Assembly: GCF_032884065.1 (NCBI RefSeq)
Contig: NC_088863.1
Location: 61,139,512 to 61,203,511 of the forward strand
Reading direction: 5' to 3'
DNA from: Artemia franciscana
Lineage: Eukaryota; Arthropoda; Branchiopoda; Anostraca; Artemiidae
DNA: 64,000 nucleotides
In this document: positions 1 through 10,385 of the stretch, piece by piece
How the letters are laid out: every line of letters begins with the position of its first letter
Position numbering within the stretch: the stretch's first letter is position 1
Made by a program: the position numbers and the translations under genes
The notes under the pieces: generated by a model
Databases searched by the model: none
What the model was told of the DNA's origin: nothing
Seen by the model: only the letters and a program-made list of their open reading frames with translations

Positions 1-690
1 TATTGGACCCTATACTGCTTAATGTCTTTATTAATGATGCTGATTTTACTATGAGCAGCCAACTAACACTCTATGCTGATTTACTGCAACTTCTTAGGCC
101 AGTCACCTTATGTGAAGATCACACCCTTTCACAAAATAGCCTTGACCTGCTTGGGCCTTGGGCTGACGGTTGGATTCTTGAATTTAATGTTGCCAAGATC
201 TGTGAAATTCAGTTTGGCCAAAAATACTTTGCTGCTCTAATTTACCTTCTGACCATCCAACCTCTTCTGTGGATGATCAATGATATCTTGGCGAGTGGTA
301 ACTTCCGTGTACCCAGACACGCCACTGAAATGATATTGGGCATGCAGGAACCCACTTACCCCAGAAACAAGCTAAATTGAAACTCCCAAAGCTTGTTGAC
401 AGGAAAACGAGATACAAAAACATTTTAAGCTACAAACTGATAATAATAAACACTTTCAAAGCTTTTCTCCTGTGATTAGTTTTTATCTAAAAACTAGAAG
501 TCGTTGGCTGAAACTTGCAAAGCAGTCTACCTAGACCAGAGTCTGCACTCAATTTTTTTTCAAGAGTTTTAAATGACTGAAACAAACTTTTGGAAGACAC
601 AGTTGGTCCAGACTCTGTTGACACTTTCAAACCAAACCTGGATACTGAATAGTCCTTGAAGGAGTGGAAACTCAACTGGGAGGCTAATGG
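1..690 (+). pseudogene. CR1-like LINE ORF2, 3' part (decayed)
   Basis: Remnant of the reverse transcriptase (RT) and C-terminal region of a non-LTR retrotransposon. The first 380 bases read through 'LLNVFINDADF' and 'LTLYADLLQ', which correspond to the RT motifs GPLLFNVFIND and LYADD; the second catalytic aspartate is lost (YADL). Next come 'GPWADGWILEFNVAKICEIQFG', matching the thumb-side W..W.L.FN..KC....G block. After a deletion the frame resumes near 370-690 with LVDRKTRYKNIL and then SVDTFKPNLD and SLKEWKLNWEA, the usual C-terminus of this family, with one TAG inside. The 5' part lies outside the window. Nearest relatives here are the copies at 14741-15995 and 23014-23465. Confidence 0.75.
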
Positions 691-1827
691 TAGTCCGATT
701 GCACCTCGTCACTCAACATCATGAGTATTCCCTGACTTTTGGGAACGATATTATACCACAAGCTACTATGGTGAAATTTCTTGGTGTGTATGTTGACTGT
801 TTTCTTTCTTCTAAACCGCATATAACTCACACCCGTTCCCTCATCCTCCGTCAATCTTCAATGTTGCACCGGGTTAACTCATTTCTTCCTCCAGACGTAA
901 TAGTTTTTTTTATTATGCTTTTATTTATCCTGATCTTTCTTATTGCTGCTCTGTCTGGGGTATAACTAATAAATATCTTCTCTGCTCACTTCAAAGAGCC
1001 CAAAATAGGGCAGTGAAGGCTATTTTCTTTACCCTCGCTTTACCCTTCCTCTGATCTTTATAATGTTACTGGAATAATTCCACTGGATCATGTTGTAGGT
1101 AAAAGTAATCTTTATTTAGCGCATTCTGCTTCTCTAGGTTCACTTCCACCACCTCTGCATCAATTTTTTTCACGGACAAGCTCATGTTGGTGCTCTTCTT
1201 TTTTACGTAGTTCTTCTCGAAGATTTATTTCACCCAAACAATCATCTACAGCAGCTCATAGGTCTCCTGTTTATTAATCAGTTCTACTATGGAACTCCAT
1301 GCCTCCGGAAATTCCTCTATTTCTTTGTGCAAAGGCAGTTTTTCGTCGGGTCTTTCCAGTTTAGTAATTTCTCTATCTCCCCTTTGTTTTAATTTTTCCT
1401 ATTTTCTCTTTTCCTATTGTTTCTCTTTTTTGAAATTCTTACCCAACTGATATATCTCTCTCCTATTCTTTTGAAAATTATTTTCAAGAATCTTCTTAAC
1501 TTTTAACGTCCTTGTTTATTTGTCTTTTTTCCGTTTTTTTTTCTGATGTTCTAATGTCAACTTCATCTTTCCTGTTTCTCTACTTTCTTGGTTTCTACTT
1601 ATTTCTATTATTATAATTACTACCAGTCTTTTTTGCTGTATGCTAGTGTTTATACTCCTTCATCTTTATTTCATACGTATTGTCTGATTTAGGGTTATAT
1701 TTATGGTTCTTTTAGCGTTCTATTATTGTGTTGTATGAACCATAACAAGTAAAGCTTCTTGGACAGAATAACTTTTTTACTTTTGTAATAGTGTTCTAGT
1801 ATTAATAAAATGATTGATTGATGATTG
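687..1827 (+). pseudogene. Second LINE, 3' fragment, inserted in the first
   Basis: 3' end of a different non-LTR retrotransposon. Readable motifs are KFLGVYVDCFLSSKPHI (the conserved LGV..D..L..K.HI block after the RT), NSFLPPDVI, then in shifted frames YPDLSYCCSVWG and LQRAQNRAVKAIF. A further frame near 1290-1370 gives WNSMPPEIPLFLCAKAVFRRVF, a typical LINE C-terminus. The element ends at a TGATTGATTGATGATTG-type tail (about 1801-1827), which resembles the short tandem tails of several LINE clades. It separates the first LINE's coding end (690) from that LINE's own 3' tail (1828), so it looks like a nested insertion. Many frameshifts; not functional. Confidence 0.65.
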
Positions 1828-1885
1828 ACAAGGAGAAATTCTTAGGTTGCTCCAGGCTGCAAATTACGATGCTTTAAGGTAATAC
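1828..1885 (+). mobile_element. Displaced 3' tail of the first LINE
   Basis: The stretch containing TTGCTCCAGGCTGCAAATTA and CTTTAAGGTAAT matches the 3' tails after the related LINEs at 15938-15990 (CGCTCCAAGCTGCGATTTAAGG) and 23425-23465. It therefore belongs to the element at 1-690 and was pushed away by the insertion at 687-1827. Confidence 0.6.
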
Positions 1886-2634
1886 TCTTAGCCGTTCTTG
1901 AGACATTGTTAACATGTCTTATTGACAACCTAGATGCATAGAGTATGTTCATTTCGGTTAACATTCTATGAAAATTTCACCTTAATGCCTTTATCTGTTC
2001 CCAAACCATTTCAAACAACCTTTCTGACAAGCTGGATACTCAGTGTCTTTCAATTTAGTTCAATATCCCACAAACATTCCCTAAATGTTTCACCCTAACT
2101 AATCAAAAATATGTTTTTAGAATTTTTTTTTTCATAAATATGTAAAAAGCCCTATGAAACTTAAGATCTTCAGAAATAAAGTACTATAATAATGCAAACT
2201 AAAACTGAAAAAAATTACTATTGAAGTATATATAAAGCCCAAAACGAACAGAACTTGAATGATCATACCCAACATAAGAAAGATGGATACTGATGTAGAT
2301 GAATAAATAGATATGAAAACGAGTAAAACTAATAGTAAATACTTAAGTCAAACTTAAAACGAACGAACATCACTTCAAGCAGGTGTCTGGCTACTTCCCC
2401 CTTCCTCCTCCCCTAACCGTAAAAGTTTTAAGGGACATTGCGTAATTTGTGTTTATTACCCTTAATTGATCCTAAAATATATCACCTATTGCACACACTG
2501 TTTTAAAAATATAGATGTACATAGTATCTCTTGATTTAGTTCAACATCCCATGAACGTTACAACTAAATACCATAAGCCGATCCTGGTATATTGGCTCTA
2601 AGCCCTTTTGAAAACCAGAATGCACAAAATTGTA
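1886..2634. repeat. S1 repeat family (about 118 bp unit), diverged
   Basis: Noncoding AT-rich sequence with units that recur elsewhere in the window. Recognisable pieces are TTTAGTTCAATATCCC followed by ATTCCCTAAATGTTTCA, and 'CCAGAATGCACA' just before 2634. The foldback element at 2635 interrupts a unit, which resumes after 4364 (TTGATTAAGTTCAATATTCC). No gene seen. Confidence 0.6.
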
Positions 2635-2690
2635 TCAAACAGTTCGTGGTAACGAACTGTAGTCAAACGGTTCGTGGTAACGAACTGTAG
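2635..2690 (+). repeat. Tandemly duplicated 28 bp left terminus
   Basis: The first 28 bases of the foldback element occur twice in direct tandem (2635-2662 and 2663-2690) with one substitution (ACAGTTCG versus ACGGTTCG). The copy at 38957 has one unit only. The copy at 48799 shows a truncated plus a complete unit. Confidence 0.85.
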
Positions 2691-3577
2691 TAAGGAGCGA
2701 CCCGGCTCAATAGTAACCAAAACTCTAAAAAATCGAATTTTGGTACCAATAGCTACATCAAAAGAATCACATTTTAATGCTCATTTTAAATATATAAGTT
2801 TCATCAAGTTTAGTCTTACCCATCAAAAGTTACGAGCCTGAGAAAATTTGCGCTATTTTAGAAAATAGGGGGAAACACCCCCTAAAACTCATAGAATCTT
2901 AATGAAAATCACACCATCAGATTCAGCGTATCAGAGAACCCTACTGTAGAAGTTTCAAGCTCCTATCTACAAAAATGTGGAATTTTATATTTTTTTGCCA
3001 GAAGGCAGATCACGGATGCGTGTTTATTTGTTTGTTTGTTTTTTTCCCAGGGGTGATCGTATCGACCCAGTTGTCCTAGAATGTTGCGAGAGGGCTCATT
3101 CTAACGGAAATGAAAAGTTCTAGTGCCCTTCTTAAGTGACCAAAAAAATTGGAGGGCACCTAGGCCCACTCCCACGCTAATTATTTTCCCAAAGTCAACG
3201 GATAAAAATTCTGAGATAGCCATTTTATTCAGCGTAGTCAAAAAACCTTATAACTATGTCTTTTGGGACGACTTACTCCCCCACAGTCCCCGTGGGAGGG
3301 GTTACAGGTTCAAAACTTTGACCAGTGCATATAGTAATGGTTATTGGGAAGTGTACAGGCGTTTTCAGGCGGATTTTTTGGTTGGAGGCAGGGGTTGAGA
3401 AGAGGGAGATATGCTGGGGGAACTTTCCATCGAGGAATTCGTCATGGGGGAAGAAAATTTCCATGAAGGGAGCACAGGATTTACTAGCATTACTTAAAAA
3501 AAAACGATGGAAAATAAATATGAAAAAGTTTTTTTTCAGCTGGAAGTAAGCAGCAGCGATAAAACTTAAAACGAACA

Positions 3578-3780
3578 GAAATTATTACCCATATGAGGGG
3601 CTCACCTCCTCCTAATACCTCGCTCTTTACGCTAAAGTATTTTTAGTAATTTCAACTATTTATTCTGCGGCTTTTGTGATTCAGGGGTCGTTCTTAATGA
3701 ATTGGGACAAAATTTAAGCTTTAGTGTAAAGAGCGAGGTACTGACGAGGGGGCGAACCCCCTCATATATGTAATAAAAAC
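3578..3780. repeat. Internal hairpin of foldback copy 1
   Basis: Left arm around 3578-3635 (CATATGAGGGG ... TACCTCGCTCTTTACGCTAAAG) pairs with right arm around 3722-3780 (TTTAGTGTAAAGAGCGAGGTA ... CCCCTCATATATG). The same structure is found in inverse orientation at 42715-42910 in copy 3. Confidence 0.75.
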
Positions 3781-4067
3781 ATGAGAATACAAAAGTTCTT
3801 TACGTAAGCTAATTTATAAGTTACGTATATCTTTTACTTATAAAAAGATTCGTAAAAATTAAAAGTTCTAGTTGCCTTTTTAATTAACCGAAAATCGGAG
3901 GGCAACTAGGCTTCCTCCCCCGCTCTTTTTTTTTCTCAAAATCATTCGATCAAAATTATGAGAAAGCATTTAGCCAAAAAAAAAAATAAATATAAAATTT
4001 TCGTTTTAATTATTCCTCTGCGGAGAGCCAAAATCAAAACATGCAATGATTCAAAAACGTTCAGAAA

Positions 4068-4364
4068 TTAAATAAAAAAAAACAAGCTTTTTAGATGAAA
4101 GTAAGGAGCGACATTAAAACTTAAAACTAACAGAAATTACTCCGTATATGAAAGGGGTTTTTCCTTCTCAACGCCCCGCTCTTTACGCTAAAGTTTTTTA
4201 CTGTTTTAAAATGTAGAGTTAAGAGAAAGAGTCAAAATTTAGCGTAAAGAGCGGGGCGTTGAGAAGGAAAAGCCCCTTTCATATACGGAGTAATTTCTGT
4301 TAGTTTTAAGTTTTAATGTCGCTCCTTACTTTCATTTAAAAAAACTTGTTTTTTTTAATTTAAT
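4068..4364. repeat. Terminal long inverted repeat of copy 1
   Basis: Arms of about 120 bases flank a short loop near 4200-4235. The left arm reads ATGAAAGTAAGGAGCGACAT onward, and the right arm is its near-perfect complement. Both arms carry changes absent from other copies: AACTAACAG in place of AACGAACAG, and ATGAAAG in place of CTGAAAG. Confidence 0.9.
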
Positions 4365-4780
4365 ATTGATTAAGTTCAATATTCCCCTCGACATTCTCCA
4401 AAAATTTCATCATAGTATCCTTTACTATTCCTGAGATATTACTGACGTACCTTTGGCAACCAGGCTGCATGTGGTGTCTTTTGATTTTGTTTAGCCTCCC
4501 ACTTAGTATTCCATGAGAGTTCCAACTTGATACCTACAGCTATCCCTGAGATCAATATAGAAACCCCTTGGAGCACACTTTTGAGAACCTGGATGCTCCT
4601 AGTGTCTTCTGATTTAGAGCAAAGTTCTCTCAATGTTCCCTGAAATTTTCAACTTAATAACCTGAGCTATTCATGAGATATTGCAGATAAGTCTTTTTGA
4701 AAATCAAGATACATTATGACACTTTGAAAAATAAAATGCATTCAAATTCTTTTGATGCAGTTGAATAGTTTTAGCTGTAA
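4365..4780. repeat. S1 tandem repeat, three units of about 118 bp
   Basis: Units begin near 4372, 4490 and 4608 (TTCAATATTCCCCTCGACAT; TTTAGCCTCCCACTTAGTAT; GCAAAGTTCTCTCAATGTTC), each followed by 'CCTGAGATATT..' and 'CTTTTTG...CCAG.ATGC' blocks. No coding potential. Confidence 0.7.
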
Positions 4781-5700
4781 TATTAGAAGTTGTACTAATT
4801 TTTGCAGTCATAGTCTTAATCAAAGTGGTAGCATCAACACTAATAATAGTAGTCACAGTCGCAAGCAGAAGCAATGGCAGTCACGAGCTGTCACATTCGT
4901 AGTCCCAAGTTGTCACACTTGAAGTCACAAAAAGCTGAAGTCGCATTCCTAGGTTTTCAAAGTCACATGTAGTCACAGTCGTAAGTATTCGAAGCATTAA
5001 GCAGCCACAATTTGTCACAGTTTCAATATGCCAAAGTCGCAACCAATCGCAATTCCAAGCAGCGATTGTCGCAAAGACTCAAGACCTCAATCGCAAGTAG
5101 CCTTAGTAGCAGCCACAGTCCCAAGTAGTCGTATTAGCAGATATAAGTAGTCAGAGCAACAATCACCTGTAGTCACAGTTGCCGTAGCTACGCAGGAAGT
5201 TGCTGCCGCAATTAGCCATAGTCCCGTTCACAAGTAATCGTAGTCCCGGTCACAAGTAGTCGTAGTTGAGGTCACAAGTAGTAGTCGTATCAGCAGGTAT
5301 AAGTAGTCAGAGCTACCATCACATTTAGTCGCAGTTGCTGTTGCCTCCTAGGTTTTCGCAGTCACAAGTAGTCAAAGTCGTAAGTATTCGAAGTATTAAG
5401 CAGTCACAATTTGTCACGGTTTCAATATACCTAAGTCGCAACCACTCGCAATTTCAAGCAGTCTTTGTCAAAAATACTCAAATGCTCAATTACAAGTAGC
5501 CTTAGTAGCAGCCACAGTCACAAATAGTCCCACCTGCAGGTAGTCGCAGTTGCCGTAGCCGACAAAGGAAGTTGCTGCCACAGCTAGTCGTAATCCCGGT
5601 CACAAGTAATCGTAGTCCCGGTCACAAGTAGCCGTAGTCGAGGTCACAAGTAAGCAAAAATGGTAGTAGTTGCAGAAAAATGGTCACATTCAGTATTCGC
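4780..5700. repeat. Degenerate GTAGTC minisatellite with 399 bp higher-order repeat
   Basis: A dense array of short units built on CACAAGTAGTCGTAGTC. A larger period is superimposed: the block starting CCTAGGTTTTC at 4948 recurs at 5347 and both continue through GTAAGTATTCGAAG and CACAATTTGTCACGGTTTCA. The array is flanked on both sides by S1 units. No gene. Confidence 0.85.
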
Positions 5701-8160
5701 AGTTACATTCAAAGGAGTAGTAGCAACAGCGGTGATGAGGTCAGGGATGAGGAGGAAGGGTATCTAAATCAGACAAGTGCCTCTTTGCCCTCCAAACACT
5801 GTTCAACGTGACCTGAAAGTTGCAAATGGTCATAATCTCAATGGTAAAATCGTCACTGACAGTAGTCGCAGTTGAATTAAAGTAAAAGCAGCAATAGCGG
5901 TGACAAGGTCAATGATGAGGGTAGGGGTGTCATCTAAAACGGACAAGGGGGTCTTTGCCCTCCAAGCATCATTCAGCATACCCCGAAAGTTCCAACGTGA
6001 TACCCTTGGCCATTCCTCAGATATTGCAGATATGTCCTTTTGATCACCAGCATACACATAGTGTGTGTTGATTTTCTTGAGCCTTCCCCAAAAAATTTCG
6101 TTAAAGTAGTCATACATAAATTTAGCCACTATCAAAGGTTGCCACAGTTAAATCCGCAGTATCAGCAGTGGCCTTGAAATTTTCGAGTTAGTACCCTTAA
6201 CTGTTCCAACAATATTGCAGATCCCCCCAATTGCTAGCCTGGGTGGACACAGTTTCATTTGATTTATAATCTGATTGTATTCATAGTCTGATTTGATATG
6301 TAAAAAAGAGGAGGAATGCCACCTCTCATTTCATGACTCCTAAGCATTCCCAGGAAATTACCTTAACACTTAGCTTTTCTGAACACATTCACAATCAAAC
6401 TTTCTTCTTTTCACAATTACAAATCCTGCGTGTGAACAATGGGCAAATTACAAAATTTAAAACTCTTACTACGGGGCTGCAGGGCACTTGGTGTCCACAG
6501 AGCCAGAGTTATTAGATCTTTCGACTATTTTGAACAAAATATATTTTTTTTGAAATTTTGATTGTTTCAGAGAGGGGCAACTAAATAGGGTACACAGGAC
6601 AGGGCTGACTGCCTTTCGGTCACTTTCGAGATTTCCCTGAAAATTCCCAGAAAGTTACATTTTAATATCTTTGCTCTTTTTGACAATCAGAGGGGGGATT
6701 TTGTTCAAAATCCCCCCCCCCTCAAGACTTTCGAAAGTATTCGGAAATTTTGTGCTTTGATCTTAAACATAGCATGTTTTGATTTTGTTCAATATCCCCT
6801 CAAAATTCCCTGAAAGGAGTCACAAGTAAAAGTAGTCAGAATCACAAGCAGCTGCAGTCATAGTCGCAAGTAGTCCCTGTCATAAGTAATCGTAGCCAAA
6901 GTCCTATGTAGTCACGGCTGCAAGTACGGTAGTAACTGGCACAGTTGCAAGCTGTAGCAGTAGCAGTCACAAGTAGTTGCAGTTCCATTCTGAGTAGCAG
7001 TTACAGTAGTAGTGACCATGAAAGTTTAATGTTAGTACCCTTACAAGTTCCTAAGATATTACAGAGACAGCTTTTAGATAACTTTGATGCACATGGTGTC
7101 TTTTGATTTAGCTAAACATACTCGTCACCATTCCCTAAATTTTTACCTCAATACCCAATGTCTTTTCCGACGCAACCAGGATTAAATTTTCCTCCTTTCT
7201 CTATGATAAATCCTACATATAAAAAAATGAGCAAATTGTGTAATTTACATTCCTTGACATGTGGACTTTATGAGCATGGCTTCCCAGGATGCATAATTGT
7301 TATATCTTTTGACTATTTTGAACAAAACGGCTTCACGAAACTTCGATCTGTGTTAAGGAGTGACATCAAAAAGGGCAAGAGGAGGAGGCTGGTTGTCATT
7401 TGCCCTCCGTCGACTCTTCATCATCCCTCAGCATCCCACCTTACTATCCAAAGCCTTTATAAGAGTCCGGATCAAACAAATATCTTTTTCCCCAATAACA
7501 AACCTTATACAGAAACAATAGGCAGTTAGCATAACTTACAGCCTTTGCCCCAGAGCCTATGGGGTTTATGTCATACCTGGAAGGATAGTTATTTGATTTT
7601 TAGACTATTTTTTAACTAGATGGTAATCTCTACATTTTGATTCGATGTCTTTGAGGCGGGGGGGGGGGGAACATCTAATTAGGGCAAGGTTATCCTCAAA
7701 CACCTTTTAAAATCCCCTGAACATGCTGTGAAAGTTTAGATGCAATGCCCTTAGCCATTCTCAAAAATATTACAGAGATGTCTTTTTGATAAACTACACA
7801 TGATTTCTTTTGACTTAGTTTAGCATACCTTTCAACATTCCCAGTTTTACCTGAATACCCTTATCCTTTTCAGACACAGCCATAATCAAATATTCCGTCT
7901 TTTTTTTTACAATGAATCCTGTTGTAAACAATGGGTAAATTGTGTAATTTTCAGTCACTGCCCTATGGCTGTGAGGGGCTTGACATCCCTGGAATCATAG
8001 TTATTAGATGTTTTGACTATTTTTAACGAAATAGATTTTTCAAATTTAGATTAGTGTTGACAGCACTGGGACCTCTAAAAGGGGCAGGGAGGGGGAGGGG
8101 TATCTCAGATCATTTTTTCAATACCCCCCTCAACATACCCTTAAAAATTCAACTACCCTG
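5700..8160. repeat. S1-related satellite mosaic
   Basis: No gene seen. Diverged S1 units recur (near 5970-6080, 6170-6240, 6640-6690, 7030-7150, 7700-7860). They alternate with a second block holding CTATTTTGAACAAAAT-type sequence (about 6513, 7303, 7590 and 8005) followed by a G-run. A second GTAGTC array lies at about 6820-7015. The TTGACTATTTTGAACAAAAT block is shared with family S2 at 31541-41590, so S1 and S2 are probably related. Short open frames here are not conserved between units. Confidence 0.6.
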
Positions 8161-8301
8161 AAGTATTCATTTTTAAGCATTCATTCTCAGTAACTTATGG
8201 CTCTTACCGCTCCCTTCAAAATGTTTGCCTTCTTTCTTTTGGAACGTGGCTGAGTACTGAGGATTGGTCTGATATTTATAACTTGCATGATCTCGATGAA
8301 A

Positions 8302-8678
8302 AAATCACTACCTTTTACAAAAAGCTAAACGATAAATATCTAATTTCTTTCCCAGAAACAAAAATTTAAAAAGTGCTTCAGTAATAAACTATTCATTAAT
8401 CAACCCATAAAAGCGCTAATTACAAAAAAATCACTACCTTTTACAAAACGCTAAACGATAAATATATAATTTCTTTCCCAGGAACAAAAATTTAAAAAGT
8501 GCTTCAATGACAAACTATTCGTTAATCAAGCCATAAAAGCGCTAATTACAAAAAAAAAAATCACTACCTTTTACAAAAAGCTAAACGGTAAATATCTAAT
8601 TTTTCCCCAGAAACAAAAATTTAAAAAGTGCTTCAGTGACAAACTATTCATTAATCAGCCCGTAAAAGCGCTAATTAC

Positions 8679-8715
<37 letters not shown>

Positions 8716-8760
8716 CCTTTTACAAAAAGCTAAAAAGTATCTAATTTCTTTTCCAGAAAC
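8302..8760 (+). repeat. Fourfold tandem repeat of a LINE coding segment
   Basis: Four copies of a segment beginning ATCACTACCTTTTAC start at 8304, 8430, about 8560 and about 8712 (spacings 126, 130 and about 152). Each copy ends in an A run, and the run lengthens from about 7 to 10 to more than 30, accounting for the growing period. The unit encodes the 'TTFYKKLN' linker piece of the surrounding LINE. Confidence 0.9.
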
Positions 8761-9782
8761 AAAAATTAAAAAAGAAAATGAATCTTTTCAGAAATGGTAA
8801 ACTGGATAAAGCTAATAAAAAAAAAACACTTAAAAAGGATATATGTAAATCTGCCCAATCCTAAAACAAAATAAGGTCAAAGAACTGCTTACCAATAAAC
8901 CAAAAAATTGGTATTCCAAGGTGAAAAAGTTGCGTGGTAGGAGTCTAGACCAGCTTGATTTCAACCTACCTGAATCCCCAGAAGTTACTGCTAATAATCT
9001 TAACAAGTTCCTAGCTTCCATCTTCCAGAGCCGTCTGGCATTGTCTTATCAATTACCTATATATGATATCCCACCTTCTGTCCCCTCCATATCTCCATCT
9101 GAGACTGAAACAAGAATTGGGAAACTACGAAAAACAAGTTTCTGCCCTTTAGATATCCCGCTTCCTCTTATTAGTGCTTTCAGTGACGTCCTTTCAAAGC
9201 CCTTTTCTGTTATTTTCAACGAGATTACTGAGTCTGTCCAATATCTGCAAATTTTGAATCTTTCCTGGTTAAAATGGTTGCCTCATTTTTATCAAATACA
9301 TCACAGGTAGTCATTATAAAATCATTATTCCAGTCCGCTCTCTTTCCACAATGGATTACCCCAAGGTACTCTCTTAGGTCCCCTTCTTTTTTCTGTTATG
9401 ATAGATAGCATTGCTAAGGAATTTCCCGACAAATGGAAATTTGTGGATGACCTAAAGGTTGTTAGAACCTGTTACAGAAACTTAGTAAGCAACCCTATGA
9501 GCATCTCCAATGATATTGGAGATGACGCTGCAGACTTAGACATGAGAGTAAAACCCTCTAAATCTATGATAATGCCAATATGTTTCCTTAAAACCTCACC
9601 CCTTTTCCTCAACCCTATCCCCCAGATATTCCTGTGTCTTCCTTTAAATCACTTGGGGTTAAAATTTCCTCTAATTTAAAGTGAGATATCCACGTTAAAG
9701 ATATTGTCCATAGAGCTAATGCGTCCAGGTCTCTTCTTAAGCTCTCGAAGCTCCCTGGCAGAGATCGTTGTGCCTCTGTTTT

Positions 9783-9783
<1 letters not shown>

Positions 9784-9859
<76 letters not shown>
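9784..9859. repeat. Poly(A) run of about 76 bases
   Basis: An uninterrupted A run inside the LINE coding sequence, followed by TAATAATAATAAT-type sequence. The long poly-lysine and poly-phenylalanine frames across it are artefacts. Length may be affected by assembly. Confidence 0.9.
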
Positions 9860-9861
<2 letters not shown>

Positions 9862-10385
9862 ATAATAATCCTTTGTATGGAAAACATTTTCCCCAAAAGA
9901 CACTTCCCATCCAGATACCACCTGCCACGTACTGTTTCTGAAACCGTTCCTATCTTGTCTTCCATCTGTTGCTTTCCCTCCAGGTATGAAAAAACTTTGT
10001 CCCCTTCATAACAAAAATAAACTACTAGTTTTCCCTTTATTCTTTGGTAGTTCGTTTGATTCTACTACCAAGTTTTATGTTCGTTTGATTCTTTTGTTCC
10101 CTCCTCCTTGCTTTTATGTTATCTTTTAAACCTTTTGCACACTAATTTTATTTCACTCTTTTATAGTTTTTACCTTTTTAACTTTCTGACATTTTGACAC
10201 TTAATATTTTTGACTAATGAATGGTATTGCCATTCAGATATTGCTGTTTTTGGCATTGTTTTACGGGTTTTTTAGTTGTTGTGCTTTTTTATTTTTTTGG
10301 TTTTATGACTCCAAACTGTAAATTTGGTCCTTAGGGGCTTGTTATAGATATTTTATTAAATAAATATCTCTTATCTTTAAAACCT

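Larger units (their letters stand above)
2635..4364 (+). mobile_element. Foldback element copy 1 (unclassified family)
   Basis: Copy of a dispersed family that also occurs at 38957-40870 (+) and 42288-43800 (-), with older pieces at 29190-29640, 48799-49504 and 53007-53278. It starts TCAAACAGTTCGTGG, where ACAGTTCG..CGAACTGT forms a short terminal hairpin, and ends in a long inverted repeat finishing TTTAATTTAAT. Both boundaries are set by the S1 repeat unit it interrupts. Short open frames occur on both strands (for example 3123-3398 plus), but they overlap each other and are broken in sister copies, so I do not call a protein. No transposase is visible, so it is probably non-autonomous. Confidence 0.7.
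8183..10385 (+). pseudogene. LINE ORF2 (linker, RT, 3' end), decayed
   Basis: Non-LTR retrotransposon reading on the plus strand. The linker between endonuclease and RT starts near 8183 (WSDIYNLHDLDEKITTFYKK, LISFPETKI). The RT N-terminal region runs from 8850 to 9300 (NWYSKVKKLRGRSL, LPESPEVTANNLNKFL, CPLDIPLPLISAF). After a frameshift comes GLPQGTLLGPLLFSVMID, and then WKFVDDLKVV, which carries the catalytic FVDD box, at 9350-9460. A further frame has SLGVKISSNLK and SLLKLSKLPGRDRCASVL up to 9780. A 76-nt A run interrupts the frame there. The C-terminal part follows (HPDTTCHVLFLKP near 9900-9990) and the element ends at AAATAAATATCTCTTATC about 10380. The FVDD RT box places it apart from the CR1-like copies in this window. 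Confidence 0.75.

Noticed and set aside
687..965. Treating this as a continuation of the first LINE's ORF2
   Set aside because: The C-terminus of the first LINE is complete at 690, and this segment restarts at a more upstream ORF2 position (LGV..D..L..K.HI).
3123..3549. Open frames in foldback copy 1 that resemble frames in copies 2 and 3
   Set aside because: They overlap on both strands, are truncated or shifted in sister copies, and show no conserved domain. Sequence similarity here reflects shared DNA, not coding.
2635..4364. Assignment of the foldback family to Helitrons
   Set aside because: The 5' TC and end hairpins fit, but there is no CTRR 3' end, no Rep/helicase, and the long inverted arms are atypical. 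Left unclassified.
4780..5700. CRISPR-like spaced repeats
   Set aside because: Units are degenerate and continuous without unique spacers, and the DNA is eukaryotic.
8830..9021. Minus-strand frame
   Set aside because: Antisense to the LINE ORF2 reading at 8850-9300.
9615..10011. Long poly-Lys and poly-Phe open frames
   Set aside because: They only read through the A run at 9784-9859.
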